From positions 1-64,000 of the forward strand of contig NZ_MRTD01000014.1 in assembly GCF_001956295.1 (NCBI RefSeq): a DNA stretch of 64,000 nt. The letters are read 5' to 3'. The translations under genes and the position numbers were made by a program. The notes under the pieces are model-generated. The model was not told the origin of the DNA. It saw only the letters and a program-made list of their open reading frames with translations, and made no database searches. This document shows positions 18,374 through 27,580 of the stretch, in pieces; the first letter of the stretch is position 1, and each line of letters begins with the position of its first letter. The DNA is from Paenibacillus sp. FSL A5-0031. GTDB lineage: Bacteria > Bacillota > Bacilli > Paenibacillales > Paenibacillaceae.

Positions 18374-19420
18374 TTAATTCTCGAGTCGTCGTATGGTACC
18401 GTTCCGATCAACTATTTTGAAAAAGATACGGAAAACCTCTGTTTCGGTGGTTATGGTCTCGTGATCCGTTTCTTGGATATCAATGATGATCTCCTTCTTC
18501 ACAATGCCTTTCAGAACATGAAGTTGATCCCCTCGGCCAACCTTACCGTTTAATCGCCCACTAGCCATCCGTAGTACGCGGTGCATTTCCTTATCCGGTA
18601 ATAGCGGTTGTAGCTTCAGAGCTGGCTTTCTAGGAGTTGACCACTCCATCCCACGTTTAGTGAGTGTTGAAGATAGTACCACCTCACTTACCTTGTCAAC
18701 GTCCATCCGACTAGATCGAAACAATTTAGGTGTTGTGTTCCCTGGATGGACTTTATAGATTGGCTCCTCAAGTAACGGCAGCTTGTCTAAATTGCTGCCC
18801 TCTTCCATAAGCGCCAAGATTCTTTCAACTTCGTTCAAATTAAGAAATTTCTCCTTACGCTTCCTACCTATCGCATAAACTTGATGGTACGTGTCGTCAT
18901 GAGATTCATAAACCCGAATGTCGTCTAAGTTGGCCACAAGCATTTTAACGATATCCGATGTCATTCGCCGGCGAGGAATGTTGTAAACCAGAATCCCGTC
19001 TACAGCTACATACATCAAAAGATGCCGTAAGAATCGCTTCTCTTTGCGCTCCACTTTAGAATCGACCGTTTCGCTGTCTGAATCATATGGAGGATTCAGA
19101 TACATTAATCGAAAACTATCCCTGCTTATCCTACATTCCTCGTAACCACCGTATAAAGCATGGGGGATCCGCGAACGGAGCTCCATGTACTTCTCTTCGT
19201 TAGGCTCTATTCCGAAAGATATGGCAGAGGAATCCTCAGTGAGAATTTCAAGCGCTCGTCCACTTCCGGCACAAAAATCTGCGACGGAAAAAGAAGCTTG
19301 CGGGAATTGAAACAAACTGCGTACACAAATCATATCTTGATCGGTTGTTTCGAAATTCCCCATCCTAACTTTATTTCGAAGAACACGGTCAAACATCCCC
19401 TTCATGTTGTCTGTTCTCAT
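18374..19420 (-). CDS. DUF6094-like class I methyltransferase-fold protein
   Basis: A 348-aa protein with a SAM-binding motif (VADFCAGSGRALEIL, about 46-60) and an NPPY catalytic motif (LMYLNPPYDSD), the arrangement of N6-adenine or N4-cytosine DNA methyltransferases. The C-terminal 150 residues do not match a target-recognition domain I know. Related proteins beside SNF2-like helicases are common on Gram-positive plasmids and integrative elements. First gene of the unit; strong GAGGAGG before the ATG. Whether it methylates DNA is unproven. Confidence 0.75.
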   Translation of the reverse strand: MRTDNMKGMFDRVLRNKVRMGNFETTDQDMICVRSLFQFPQASFSVADFCAGSGRALEILTEDSSAISFGIEPNEEKYMELRSRIPHALYGGYEECRISRDSFRLMYLNPPYDSDSETVDSKVERKEKRFLRHLLMYVAVDGILVYNIPRRRMTSDIVKMLVANLDDIRVYESHDDTYHQVYAIGRKRKEKFLNLNEVERILALMEEGSNLDKLPLLEEPIYKVHPGNTTPKLFRSSRMDVDKVSEVVLSSTLTKRGMEWSTPRKPALKLQPLLPDKEMHRVLRMASGRLNGKVGRGDQLHVLKGIVKKEIIIDIQETDHETITTETEVFRIFFKIVDRNGTIRRLEN

Positions 19421-19445
19421 TTAAAATACCTCCTCAATGTAATAG

Positions 19446-19477
19446 AAAAAGAGCCATCGTCGAGACGAATAGCTCTT
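19446..19477 (-). terminator. Terminator between dnaN and the helicase operon
   Basis: AGAGCTATTCGTC and GACGATGGCTCT form a stem followed by TTTTTC on the minus strand, 18 bp before the ribosome site of the methyltransferase-like gene. Confidence 0.65.
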
Positions 19478-19616
19478 CATTCACGCATCAACTCATTAGA
19501 AACAGACAGACCTATAAATAGAGTGTCGTTTTCTTAAGTGCTTAGCCAAAACTCTTTTACGATCCTGCTTCATTTCCAATTCTATAGACAGAGAAACACA
19601 ATCGATTTCCAATTAA

Positions 19617-20774
19617 CTACCTGACCTGATTCACCACAACAATAACTGAGTCATCACCGTCAAACTCAATGTATCCGGGATACCCGATACCCGCGGTACG
19701 CAAGGAAACAGATTTGACGTCCCTGTCCCCTACTAGCAGCGCATCTTTCAGATACCGTGCGTTGAATTTTATTGTCGGGAATCCTTCATCTACTTTGGAA
19801 CCTGGAAACACTTCGCAAATATCACCCGTTTGAGAATGAGAATGAACCGTCAATTCTCCGTTGTCATCAACTTCTAGAGTGATCCGGTTGTTCTCCACGC
19901 CATCCAGAGATAGCATCCGATTCAAAGTATCGTCCATTTCTCCCCGTGGTACCTGTACCGCTGTTCCTTCTTTTACCTTCGCGAAGATCTGGGCTATCTG
20001 AGGATAGTTGCCATCGAGTAACCGTCCAAAATAAATGGTGTTCTTATCCCGCATAACTAAATGCTGAATATCGACCGCCACATCTACTTTATGGGCTTTA
20101 ATCGAATCAACAATCCCCTTGAACTGTAGCGCGGGTAGCATAGCGTTTCGGAACTTATCCGGTTCATCAATTGCAATATCAGAAATATACCGATAAATCC
20201 TATGCCTGTCCGTACCCATAAAAGCCAGCCTCCCATTCTCGTTGTGAATATGGATAGCCGTTAGCGTTGGGGTCTTCTCGTCCGTCAATGCGAAGCGGGA
20301 AGCAAGTGCGCCTTTTTTCAACATTTCGATCGGAACCGAAATGAAACCCGCATTTGACAGTTTTGGCAGCTCCGGGTATTCCTCTGAATTCATGGCAGCC
20401 AGGTTTGCCTTGCCTCTTACCCCGTATGAGATAGCGACCATCGAGTCATTCTGTGCGAACGAAACTTCACCGGCCGGCAATTTCCTGACAAGATCGATTG
20501 CTTCCCGTGCTGGGAGTAGATAGCTACCATCGATGCCATTATCGTTAGAAACTTTCAACATACGGAGCACTGCTTGGGATATATCCATCGCGGTGATGAA
20601 TAGCGTATCACCTTTCAGGTCGAATTTGATGCAAGACAACAACGGAATGGCCGATGTTCTCTGAACTACTTTCGCGCAAAGCAAAAGGGCATCGAGAAGT
20701 TCGTCCTTCTCCACCTGAAAAGCCATATTCCCCGTTGCGATTACCGCAAGTTGTTTCTCCTTTGTTGCTGTCAT
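19617..20774 (-). CDS. dnaN: DNA polymerase III subunit beta (sliding clamp)
   Basis: A plasmid-encoded beta clamp of 385 aa, which tethers the replicative polymerase as a dimeric ring. I chose ATG 20774 because AGGGAGG lies just upstream; the reading from 20801 would overlap the terminator of the leader. N-terminal VEKDELLDALLLCAKVV, central EYPELPKLSNAGFISVPIEML and C-terminal segments follow the three-domain clamp fold. It is divergent from chromosomal DnaN, so it may favour a plasmid polymerase or act as a decoy. A nested-terminator leader of the recurrent family precedes it. Confidence 0.9.
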   Translation of the reverse strand: MTATKEKQLAVIATGNMAFQVEKDELLDALLLCAKVVQRTSAIPLLSCIKFDLKGDTLFITAMDISQAVLRMLKVSNDNGIDGSYLLPAREAIDLVRKLPAGEVSFAQNDSMVAISYGVRGKANLAAMNSEEYPELPKLSNAGFISVPIEMLKKGALASRFALTDEKTPTLTAIHIHNENGRLAFMGTDRHRIYRYISDIAIDEPDKFRNAMLPALQFKGIVDSIKAHKVDVAVDIQHLVMRDKNTIYFGRLLDGNYPQIAQIFAKVKEGTAVQVPRGEMDDTLNRMLSLDGVENNRITLEVDDNGELTVHSHSQTGDICEVFPGSKVDEGFPTIKFNARYLKDALLVGDRDVKSVSLRTAGIGYPGYIEFDGDDSVIVVVNQVR

Positions 20775-20796
20775 TCTTATTTCCTCCCTGTTTTTT

Positions 20797-20948
20797 GGCA
20801 CAAAAAAAGCCCCGGAAAATAGAAAAAAACATACCGAGGGTATGTCCCAATCAATTCTCCGAGGCAGTATTATGCCTTAATGTGTTGTTGTCCGCTGCCG
20901 GACGCTCCTTCACTAGCCGAATAGTTGACGGCAGTGACAATAAAAAGT
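20797..20948 (-). ncRNA. Recurrent structured leader with nested terminators, copy 1 (dnaN)
   Basis: On the minus strand a hairpin (GCCG...ATTCGGC) is followed by GTGAAGGAG, a second short hairpin, then an inner hairpin ACATACC...GGTATGT with a T run, enclosed by GCCTCGGA...TCCGGGGC and another T run just before the dnaN ribosome site. Four other operons carry the same architecture. The arrangement suggests conditional termination. Confidence 0.7.
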
Positions 20949-21007
20949 AGTTAGTAATACCTATATTATAGCAGGTTAATATTCATTCTATCAATAGCCA
21001 TAAAATG

Positions 21008-21039
21008 AAAGAGCCAGCGGTTGCATCCGCCGGCTCACT
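21008..21039 (-). terminator. Terminator-like hairpin
   Basis: GAGCCGGCGG and CCGCTGGCTC form a 10-bp stem with one mismatch, followed on the minus strand by TTTCATTTT. It lies downstream of the 178-aa gene. Confidence 0.5.
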
Positions 21040-21064
21040 TTATTAATCCAGAATTTTTCCTCGA

Positions 21065-21601
21065 CTAAGTACTAAAGGTACTCCGTTTTGAATCAATCCA
21101 ATCCTTTTTGTAACGAACTATTTCCTCATCAAGAAGATAGTCTGGTTTCAGTCGAAGGAATGCAGAATTATAAAGCTGATCCGTTACCTCAGTAGTATAT
21201 CCTAAAGGTAACTCCATCCATTTCCCTACAATTTCCTTCTTGGTCATAGCTGGAAATATAACACTGAGCCCCATATGATACGAACGCATGGTAAGCTGTA
21301 GCTTATCACCAAATATCTCCACGCAAAGCATAGAAAACGCGTGACTGGTATTCGCCTTGATTATAGCAATTGCCATATTATCCATCACATTCGACTCTAA
21401 ATCGTTGCAAATTTTACAAAGAGAAAGGTACATACAATGAAGAGACATATCTTTCGGCAAAAATGAATGCTCACAACAATCGCACTTAACTCGCTTGTCC
21501 TCGCATTTACAATGACTACTAACCATATCACTCTCTTCATTCCCGTGCCATTCAGGCATTCCACAATCCTTACAATGCACTATAAAAGATACATCTTCCA
21601 T
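21065..21601 (-). CDS. Cysteine-rich zinc-binding hypothetical protein, 178 aa
   Basis: The N-terminal 75 residues carry four Cys pairs or clusters (HCKDCGMPEWH, SSHCKCEDKRVKCDCCEH, HCMYLSLCKICNDL), suggesting two zinc sites. The rest is helical. The start follows AAGGGGAGCG. It lies between the primase/SSB block and dnaN and is probably a nucleic-acid-binding accessory protein; no family recognised. Confidence 0.6.
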   Translation of the reverse strand: MEDVSFIVHCKDCGMPEWHGNEESDMVSSHCKCEDKRVKCDCCEHSFLPKDMSLHCMYLSLCKICNDLESNVMDNMAIAIIKANTSHAFSMLCVEIFGDKLQLTMRSYHMGLSVIFPAMTKKEIVGKWMELPLGYTTEVTDQLYNSAFLRLKPDYLLDEEIVRYKKDWIDSKRSTFST

Positions 21602-21692
21602 CTAATCGCTCCCCTTTGCCCCCCTTAGAAGGGGCTCATAGTTAATGGCACGCTCCTGAGAGGGTTTTAAAAGCACAGATACCTAAAATCTA

Positions 21693-22487
21693 TTACAAGA
21701 GGGCTTGAATAACAGGATTAAGGTAATCTGGTCTGCTTTCATGTGCAATTTCACGTTTAAGAAGCGATTTAATAAAGGATGGTCGGACTGCTTTAAATGA
21801 AATACTATCAATAGCACAATAATCCTTAATCGTTAGCCATTCATCGCCACCATCAACTTGGTTGATAAATGCTAGATTCTTGTAAACAAACGATTTCCCT
21901 AGATTCCATCTTACCTTTTGAATGTTTCCGATCAGTTCTTCAACGGTATTGCAGAGATGGAAGCTCATGCTGTTAAAAAAAGGATCGTCGGCTTGATTAA
22001 TCCAGGGATTGCTATACCCCAAGAAAAGCCACAAATCGCTCATCTTCCTTTTTCCACAATTCGCACATAGAACCTTTCCATTTGAATGATTGCTATAGCA
22101 TTCTTGCCCTGCAGAAACTATTTCACCGCAATCACACTCATCGCAAATTAGAATGCCATTTGACTCCCAAACTATTTTTCCAGGCAGGTCAATAAAATCT
22201 TTACCCAGTTTCTCACCGAACCAAAGCCATATTACAAATCTATTTGTTGTAGATTGCCATACCAAAAACCTTTCGGTAATCCCTTCGGTAGATGGATCGT
22301 AAGTAACCTTCTCAAACAAATCCCAAAGCTGCTTAAGTTGCTCTTTTCCAAACATGGATAATTGCTTAAGCGTCGGTTTATTTTCAATCTTAAGCACGCT
22401 TTGACATTCAAGACAGCGCACCGCCTTATATGGTGTATCCGACAAATATGATTCACCGCACTCGCAGAAGTACATAGCAACATTCAT
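21693..22487 (-). CDS. Zinc-ribbon hypothetical protein, 264 aa
   Basis: The chosen ATG (22487) follows AAGGAG and gives an N-terminal zinc ribbon, YFCECGESYL...VRCLECQSV. A second cluster lies in the middle (LICDECDCGE and VLCANCGKR). It resembles the 178-aa neighbour in having paired zinc sites. An RBS-proximal hairpin with a GGGGG/CCCCC stem lies just upstream at 22509-22547. Function unknown. Confidence 0.6.
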   Translation of the reverse strand: MNVAMYFCECGESYLSDTPYKAVRCLECQSVLKIENKPTLKQLSMFGKEQLKQLWDLFEKVTYDPSTEGITERFLVWQSTTNRFVIWLWFGEKLGKDFIDLPGKIVWESNGILICDECDCGEIVSAGQECYSNHSNGKVLCANCGKRKMSDLWLFLGYSNPWINQADDPFFNSMSFHLCNTVEELIGNIQKVRWNLGKSFVYKNLAFINQVDGGDEWLTIKDYCAIDSISFKAVRPSFIKSLLKREIAHESRPDYLNPVIQALL

Positions 22488-22508
22488 AAATTTACTCCTT
22501 ATCAGACC

Positions 22509-22547
22509 CTTTCGCATGGGGGGCTGTTTCTTCACCCCCATGCAGGG
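22509..22547 (-). promoter_or_regulatory. RBS-proximal GC hairpin (family copy)
   Basis: CCCTGCATGGGGG pairs with CCCCCCATGC then GAAAGGG, directly 5' of the AAGGAG of the zinc-ribbon gene. Similar hairpins recur near 31.9, 37.8, 38.8, 39.7, 40.7 and 47.1 kb. Confidence 0.5.
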
Positions 22548-22632
22548 CACTGATAAAGCATTTTAATACGAAAGACTTGAACTAATAATCATATGTTCTT
22601 TCATAACCGTCTATTGAATACAGATTTACTCT

Positions 22633-23160
22633 TTAAAATGGCAAATCATCCTCTGATATATCAATCGGACGTCCGTCGTCCTGGAACGGATCACGGCTGT
22701 CGTTACGTGTGTTATTACCAGATGGTCGGTTGCCACCTCCGCTTTGAGAAGTGTTGTTGCCTCCGAAAGATCCGCTACTATTGCTTGTTCCCCCGCTGTA
22801 GCTGCCACCTTCTTCTTGCGATCCTCCACCACGTTCACGATTGGACTCCAAGAACCGAACATTATCAGCGATAACTTCCGTAACGTAGACTCGTTTGCCT
22901 TCGTTGTTCTCATAATTCCGCACTTGAATGCGACCTTCTACTGCTGTTAAGCGGCCTTTGCGCAAGTAGTTGGCGCATGTCTCGGCCAGTTGACGCCACG
23001 TTACAACTGGAATGAAATCCGCTTCTTTCTCGCCTTGACCGCCACTCGTAAACGGTCGATCTACCGCTAACGTAAATTGTGTGACTGCAACGCCTGCAGG
23101 AGTATAGCGAAGATCTGGATCTTTAGTCAATCTACCAATTAGAACTACACGATTCAACAT
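22633..23160 (-). CDS. ssb: Single-stranded DNA-binding protein
   Basis: A bacterial-type SSB of 175 aa starting at ATG 23160 (GGAGGATATTTTA upstream). The OB fold covers about residues 1-108 (MLNRVVLIGRLTKDPDLRYT, then FIPVVTWRQLAETCANYLRKG). A Gly/Ser/Asn-rich linker follows and the acidic tip ends DISEDDLPF, the docking site for replication and repair partners. Downstream of the primase-like and annealing-like genes, it completes a recombination and replication cassette. Confidence 0.96.
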   Translation of the reverse strand: MLNRVVLIGRLTKDPDLRYTPAGVAVTQFTLAVDRPFTSGGQGEKEADFIPVVTWRQLAETCANYLRKGRLTAVEGRIQVRNYENNEGKRVYVTEVIADNVRFLESNRERGGGSQEEGGSYSGGTSNSSGSFGGNNTSQSGGGNRPSGNNTRNDSRDPFQDDGRPIDISEDDLPF

Positions 23161-23236
23161 TAAAATATCCTCCAATGAATAATTTTTTTCTCCGATGGTA
23201 TTTCTTGAAACTATTTTGCTGGCTACGAGCAAATCT

Positions 23237-24490
23237 TCAATCTAATATTTTTGCTACTTGAGGAATGAAGCCAGCATCCGTAAGATCATCGATTCCCTTA
23301 CCTTGTGAAATGTCCCACATTGCAAGACTCAATGTCATTTCCGTATTTTTCGCAAAAAATTCGATACATTGTTCCAAAGCCATCTCAACCTCAGGTGTGT
23401 TTACCACATCCGCGTCGTAAGCAAAAACAACATGTTTACATCCGAGCTGCTTTAGCGGTTCAAGCAGTAGAGAAAAAGCTCCAACACCTGGAATACCAAA
23501 TACAGGCTTAACAAGCGCGTCAGCTGCCTTATCTGCCTTAATAGGCCCCTCAGTTACCCAAACCTCATCACAACTGATCATTGTTTCTGGGGTTTCACCT
23601 ACTGACCACATTTTCAGACATGGATAAGGTAAAGCGAGATGTATAGGTAGTGGGCCACCGATTGATGATCCATTCAACTTATCGCCGCTGCTCCACCACC
23701 AGTAGCGGTTTCCCGGCTTTAAAACAATACTAAAAACAAATTGTTTGGATTTGGAGTAACATTCCTTCTTGTCCTTCTCTGTGATAATGACCTCCATAAC
23801 TTTATCCTGAATGAAAAGCTTGCATTTTGCTCTGCGCTTCCCATTTTCATCTGGGCTCACTTCTTCTAAAATTTCTCCCTTGATAGCCCCCTCCATATGC
23901 AGCTCTAGAAAAGGCTTATCAACTCGAATCTGCCAACCTGTAATCTCGTTTTTTATCGAACGAAACGGAATCATAAGCCCCTGAGAGCCACCCATGGTCC
24001 AATATGGACCATAAGATCCTTCTACGCAGAAAAATCCTGGAACGCCTAAAAGATCGCTCTGTTCGCCTAAGCGACTTATTACTTGTTTAGCAACCTTGTA
24101 TCGTTCTGGACCTGGCATGGTTCGATATTCACGCAATCTGATTGCTTCATCCTGCATATTACGATCATTTCGTAAATGTTGGGCATGCTGTGTAGAAAGC
24201 GGTAGCTCCTTCGTTAAGGCACGATAGACGCGATTAAGATGATAATTCGGCTTCTTGTCGACAGCACGATTAACTTCTATCTCAATCCTTGTCTTGGGAG
24301 CAGCCTGCGGATCAAGATAGTGCCGGTACTGCCTCCCAATTGTGGAATCAAAGAAATCGTCTGACACTACTCGCATGCAGTGGACCGTGGTTTGTTCTTT
24401 ATTAATTCTGCACCACCCACTTTGTCCGCACACAATACATGCCGACATAATTTCATACCATCCCTCGTGCTTTGTTCTTCGAAGCTTCAT
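23237..24490 (-). CDS. Toprim (DUF3854-like) primase-related protein
   Basis: A 417-aa protein started at ATG 24490, preceded by ATAGGAGGCAGAGGC. An N-terminal zinc-finger-like segment CIVCGQSGWCRI...VHC precedes a middle domain, and the last 130 residues hold Toprim motifs: VWVTEGPIKADKAAD, HVVFAYDADV and GKGIDDL. DUF3854/Toprim proteins occur with plasmid and phage primases and helicases. It probably primes synthesis or is a primase remnant; I see no helicase domain. It lies between the ssDNA-annealing-like gene and ssb. Confidence 0.75.
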   Translation of the reverse strand: MKLRRTKHEGWYEIMSACIVCGQSGWCRINKEQTTVHCMRVVSDDFFDSTIGRQYRHYLDPQAAPKTRIEIEVNRAVDKKPNYHLNRVYRALTKELPLSTQHAQHLRNDRNMQDEAIRLREYRTMPGPERYKVAKQVISRLGEQSDLLGVPGFFCVEGSYGPYWTMGGSQGLMIPFRSIKNEITGWQIRVDKPFLELHMEGAIKGEILEEVSPDENGKRRAKCKLFIQDKVMEVIITEKDKKECYSKSKQFVFSIVLKPGNRYWWWSSGDKLNGSSIGGPLPIHLALPYPCLKMWSVGETPETMISCDEVWVTEGPIKADKAADALVKPVFGIPGVGAFSLLLEPLKQLGCKHVVFAYDADVVNTPEVEMALEQCIEFFAKNTEMTLSLAMWDISQGKGIDDLTDAGFIPQVAKILD

Positions 24491-24507
24491 GCCTCTGCCT
24501 CCTATAT

Positions 24508-25518
24508 CTACGATGCTTGATTTTGATTTTCTTTCTTCCAATTTTCCTCGACTATACGCAATTGATTTAGATCAAGAGAGTTGAATCGACCGTTCCAACT
24601 TATATTTAACCAAGATTGCACAAGTTCTTTTAAATGAAAAGAGTTAATACGCATGCTCATTTCCATTAGACGACCTACAATCTGATTCTTCTCTCTCATT
24701 GCATTTTTTTCATCTTCAGCTGCGGAAGTTCGTTTTCCAGTTGAAGATTGTCTTGGATTTTCCTGAGGAACTTGTTGGCTATGAGACTGGTTATTGGAGC
24801 GGGATGTTTCTCCGCTCTGAGGGCAGCTTCCAGTCCGTTCTGGTTGCTGTTTTCCTCCCTGCGTTCCGTTATCCGAACTTTGATCGGTGGAAGCTGGCTT
24901 CAGTTCTTCCAACGCTTTTCTCTTAGAGTTCTCAATATAATTCTCTTCAAATGATGACAATCCAGAACCAATGTTGCCATATCCACCGTGAGACAGTGCT
25001 CGACCTATTGCACTTGTGGAGGCATTCTCGATCGGGTACGCCGCATCGACTCCAGAACCACCAAAAGCAATGATGGCACGCTCCTTTGTCTTAAACGGCT
25101 GCCCATTTTTATTCAAGCCGTTAAACGAACAAATCATTACCCATACAGGCCCGATCTGCTCTGCGTACGTATCGAGTTCATAGGATGCACCGTACCTCAC
25201 GTGAACGTCTATCATTTCATTGATTCTGCCCTCTACATCGAAATAAGGTCGAAAAATCTCGACATAGGTTTTTCCATTATAAGAATACAAACCCTTATCT
25301 CTTTGTGAGAAATTCAATTCAAACTCCCATTCATAGATTTTTTCTTTCTTTGATAACAGGCGAATATGCTTGTGGTAATGTTTTGGTACCGTATCATACA
25401 CATCTAAAATATGATGATGTGCTAGATTCCGCAATTCCAAAGCTTTGTTCAAAATAAACGTCTCTTGATTCCCCGCCAAGGAGTCCTTTTGACCGTTATT
25501 ATTTTGATTTCTGCCCAT
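24508..25518 (-). CDS. ssDNA-annealing or recombination-mediator-like protein
   Basis: A 336-aa protein started at ATG 25518, preceded by GGAGGAATGG. The N-terminal 180 residues end with ENASTSAIGRALSHGGYG, the signature seen in phage and plasmid Rad52/Erf-type annealing proteins. A long Gln/Ser/Asn-rich linker (about 200-265) leads to a C-terminal helical domain that may contact partners. First gene of the annealing, Toprim and ssb operon, with a nested-terminator leader upstream. The exact superfamily is uncertain. Confidence 0.65.
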   Translation of the reverse strand: MGRNQNNNGQKDSLAGNQETFILNKALELRNLAHHHILDVYDTVPKHYHKHIRLLSKKEKIYEWEFELNFSQRDKGLYSYNGKTYVEIFRPYFDVEGRINEMIDVHVRYGASYELDTYAEQIGPVWVMICSFNGLNKNGQPFKTKERAIIAFGGSGVDAAYPIENASTSAIGRALSHGGYGNIGSGLSSFEENYIENSKRKALEELKPASTDQSSDNGTQGGKQQPERTGSCPQSGETSRSNNQSHSQQVPQENPRQSSTGKRTSAAEDEKNAMREKNQIVGRLMEMSMRINSFHLKELVQSWLNISWNGRFNSLDLNQLRIVEENWKKENQNQAS

Positions 25519-25599
25519 TTTCCATTCCTCCAAAAATAAGTTTTGAAATTCCTCCAACTTCTTGCGTTTTAATCATGAATAGATGAATAAGCCTCCTAA

Positions 25600-25795
25600 T
25601 CTTCTAAAATCAAAAAAAGACGCATTCATATGAATGCGTCTCGTTTATGGATGCAAAAAAAGACATACTGATAGCGTATGTCTTTTAAACGTCCATTGTT
25701 TGCTTACTAGCCTGTTGGCTTCCCCATCTTCGCTGAATCAGGATCGGCGAAGAAAATTAGTCTTACTAGAATGTCTAAATTATAGCATCCAAACA
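25600..25795 (-). ncRNA. Recurrent structured leader with terminators, copy 2 (annealing operon)
   Basis: The minus strand shows TTTTCTTCGCCG...AGCGAAG, then GGGGAAGCC, then an inner hairpin AGACATAC...GTATGTCT with a T run, and a second perfect hairpin AGACGCATTCATATGAATGC closed by GTCT and a T run. The inner stem matches the ACATAC...GTATGT hairpin of the other leaders. Confidence 0.65.
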
Positions 25796-26313
25796 GTAGA
25801 TTGGTAAAGTACAGAGCGAAATGATATACGCTTTTATGCGATTGAAAACATGCGATATTTACTGATGGTTCGTCCATTGAATATCTAAGTTTCTCTATTT
25901 TTTGAATGACCGAATATTAATTCATTTCACAACATATGTGGATTATTGTCATTTTCGTTCTTTACCAGTTCAATCAGAAGTGCTATATTTTACTTGCGTG
26001 CTTGTCGGGTTTTGTCTTACTTTTTCCAAAAAAGGAGTTCGACATCACAAGTATATTGTATGTTTTATTGTCAGTCTGGGGATCAATCAGCCCTATTAAT
26101 CAATCAAAATTACATAATAAAATAAGAAAAAGCCCCTACCAGGTCACATTCATTGTCCTCCGGCCGCCAAGCGTTGAGACATTGAATGATTCAGGAGTAG
26201 AAGCTTTATTCACAGTATCATTGTGCTCATTGTAGCATAGCGATAATGAAAAATAAAGCGTCTATTCTCTCTTGAGTATTGCCATTTATGGGGCGTCGTC
26301 GAGGGAGTTTTTT
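25796..26313. other. Intergenic region with a DnaA-box-like site
   Basis: About 500 bp between divergent genes. It contains TTATTCACA (26206-26214), a DnaA-box match, 100 bp before the initiator-like gene. A plus-strand open frame (25936-26235) has no ribosome site, so I do not call it. Confidence 0.35.
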
Positions 26314-27306
26314 ATGTCTGATAAGAAAAATTTAAAAGGTGGATCTTCGAAGCTTCTTTACTATCGTAGCCGGCCTACAGGAAACCGTACACCAAAAACA
26401 AAAATAGCTCATGGAAAACAAATTCCATATTATGAGGAAGAACTTGAAAGAATCTACTTTAAAGAAGAAGACGTTCAAAAATTTTCTCTAGATAGACATG
26501 GACAGAATATTCCTTACGTTGATGGCCACCTTACCATCATCAATAACTATATGTTTGATTATTGGAGTCACTTCCTCTCTGCTGAGGGGATCGCATTATT
26601 TGGTCATCTCTTACGTTATTGCTATGGAACTAAAGATATATGTTGGCCAAATCTCGAGTTAATAGCCTTAAAAATGAATAAAAGTCGTAATACTGTTAAA
26701 AAATATCTGGCTATTCTCGAAGAGTATGGCTTTGTATATCACTTCAATGTGCAAAATGCAGACAAGAACAATACCGATGAAAGTCCTTTATTTAAAGTTC
26801 GAAAGAAAGTCCCTTTCCTTTCACATGAACTCTATGAGCAAATGCCATTGGTTTTGCAAGTCGATCATGACCGATACATTTCTCACCTTTTGGAAACCTG
26901 TGAAAAGGAAGATTTAGAGTTGGACACTTCCGTCAATTATAATGATCTTTACAATGAATTGATCGATAAAGGTAGAATTCAGCGCAAGCCACAGCAACTC
27001 TCTCTTTTCGAGGCCGAGAAGCAAATGCAGATCAAAAAGCAGCTTCTACACCAAGATGTCACAGATGTAGACAAGCAGCTCTGGTCAGATTTCATTGAGG
27101 AAGTCAAAACAAAGATCTCAAAACCTTCATTCGATACCTGGTTAAAAGGTACCTTTGCTATAAAACGAGATGGAATATATACAATTTATGCACCACATAA
27201 ACACGTTAAAGAATGGCTTGAATCTAGATACTGTAATCTTATTACTGATGCACTTCGTACTGTTGATACTAATTTTACTGGAATAAAAATTGAAAGCACT
27301 AGTTAA
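26314..27306 (+). CDS. Replication-initiator-like protein: winged helix plus DnaA domain I
   Basis: A 330-aa protein; I chose ATG 26314 because GAGGGAG lies just upstream. Residues 70-150 form a winged-helix segment (NMFDYWSHFLSAEGIALFGHLLRYCYGT, split here as a helix pair, then LIALKMNKSRNTVKKYLAIL). The last 90 residues match the DnaA N-terminal domain (LWSDFIEEVKTKISKPSFDT, then VKEWLESRYCNLI), which in DnaA contacts DnaB and DiaA-type partners. The combination suggests a plasmid initiator or helicase loader. GTTAAC repeats lie 270 bp downstream. Confidence 0.7.
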   Translation: MSDKKNLKGGSSKLLYYRSRPTGNRTPKTKIAHGKQIPYYEEELERIYFKEEDVQKFSLDRHGQNIPYVDGHLTIINNYMFDYWSHFLSAEGIALFGHLLRYCYGTKDICWPNLELIALKMNKSRNTVKKYLAILEEYGFVYHFNVQNADKNNTDESPLFKVRKKVPFLSHELYEQMPLVLQVDHDRYISHLLETCEKEDLELDTSVNYNDLYNELIDKGRIQRKPQQLSLFEAEKQMQIKKQLLHQDVTDVDKQLWSDFIEEVKTKISKPSFDTWLKGTFAIKRDGIYTIYAPHKHVKEWLESRYCNLITDALRTVDTNFTGIKIESTS

Positions 27307-27307
27307 T

Positions 27308-27356
27308 AAAAAAAGACTCTCGAGCGAGTAATACATTCGAGGGTCCTTTTTATTAT
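27308..27356. terminator. Terminator after the initiator-like gene
   Basis: GACTCTCGAG pairs with TTCGAGGGTC and is followed by CTTTTT, with a run of A on the other side. Confidence 0.7.
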
Positions 27357-27409
27357 TACCATCATACGTACCAAACGAAGATTCCATTTCATTGCCTCGC
27401 TCTCTTGCC

Positions 27410-27547
27410 ATGAATGATCGTTCGGCGCTCCGACACCCCCTGCTGCTTGTCACCATGGCTCTCGCCGTCCGCGGATCAAGATTAGGTGATCGCTTTCTAG
27501 GTAGTCGCTTTGGTGGCCGTGTGATGATCACGATATTCCGCCGGTGA
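27410..27547. other. GC-richer intergenic stretch without a convincing gene
   Basis: Between the initiator terminator and the GTTAAC repeats the sequence is GC-richer than its surroundings and open in several frames. A 45-codon plus-strand frame from ATG 27410 and a longer minus-strand frame both lack ribosome sites. I see no supportable gene. Confidence 0.3.
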
Positions 27548-27580
27548 TTGAGTTCATGCACCTCACACAATGTAGAAAAT

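Noticed and set aside
25936..26235. Hydrophobic plus-strand open frame of 99 aa upstream of the initiator-like gene
   Set aside because: No ribosome site and the frame runs through a DnaA-box-like and AT-rich region; it is probably noncoding.
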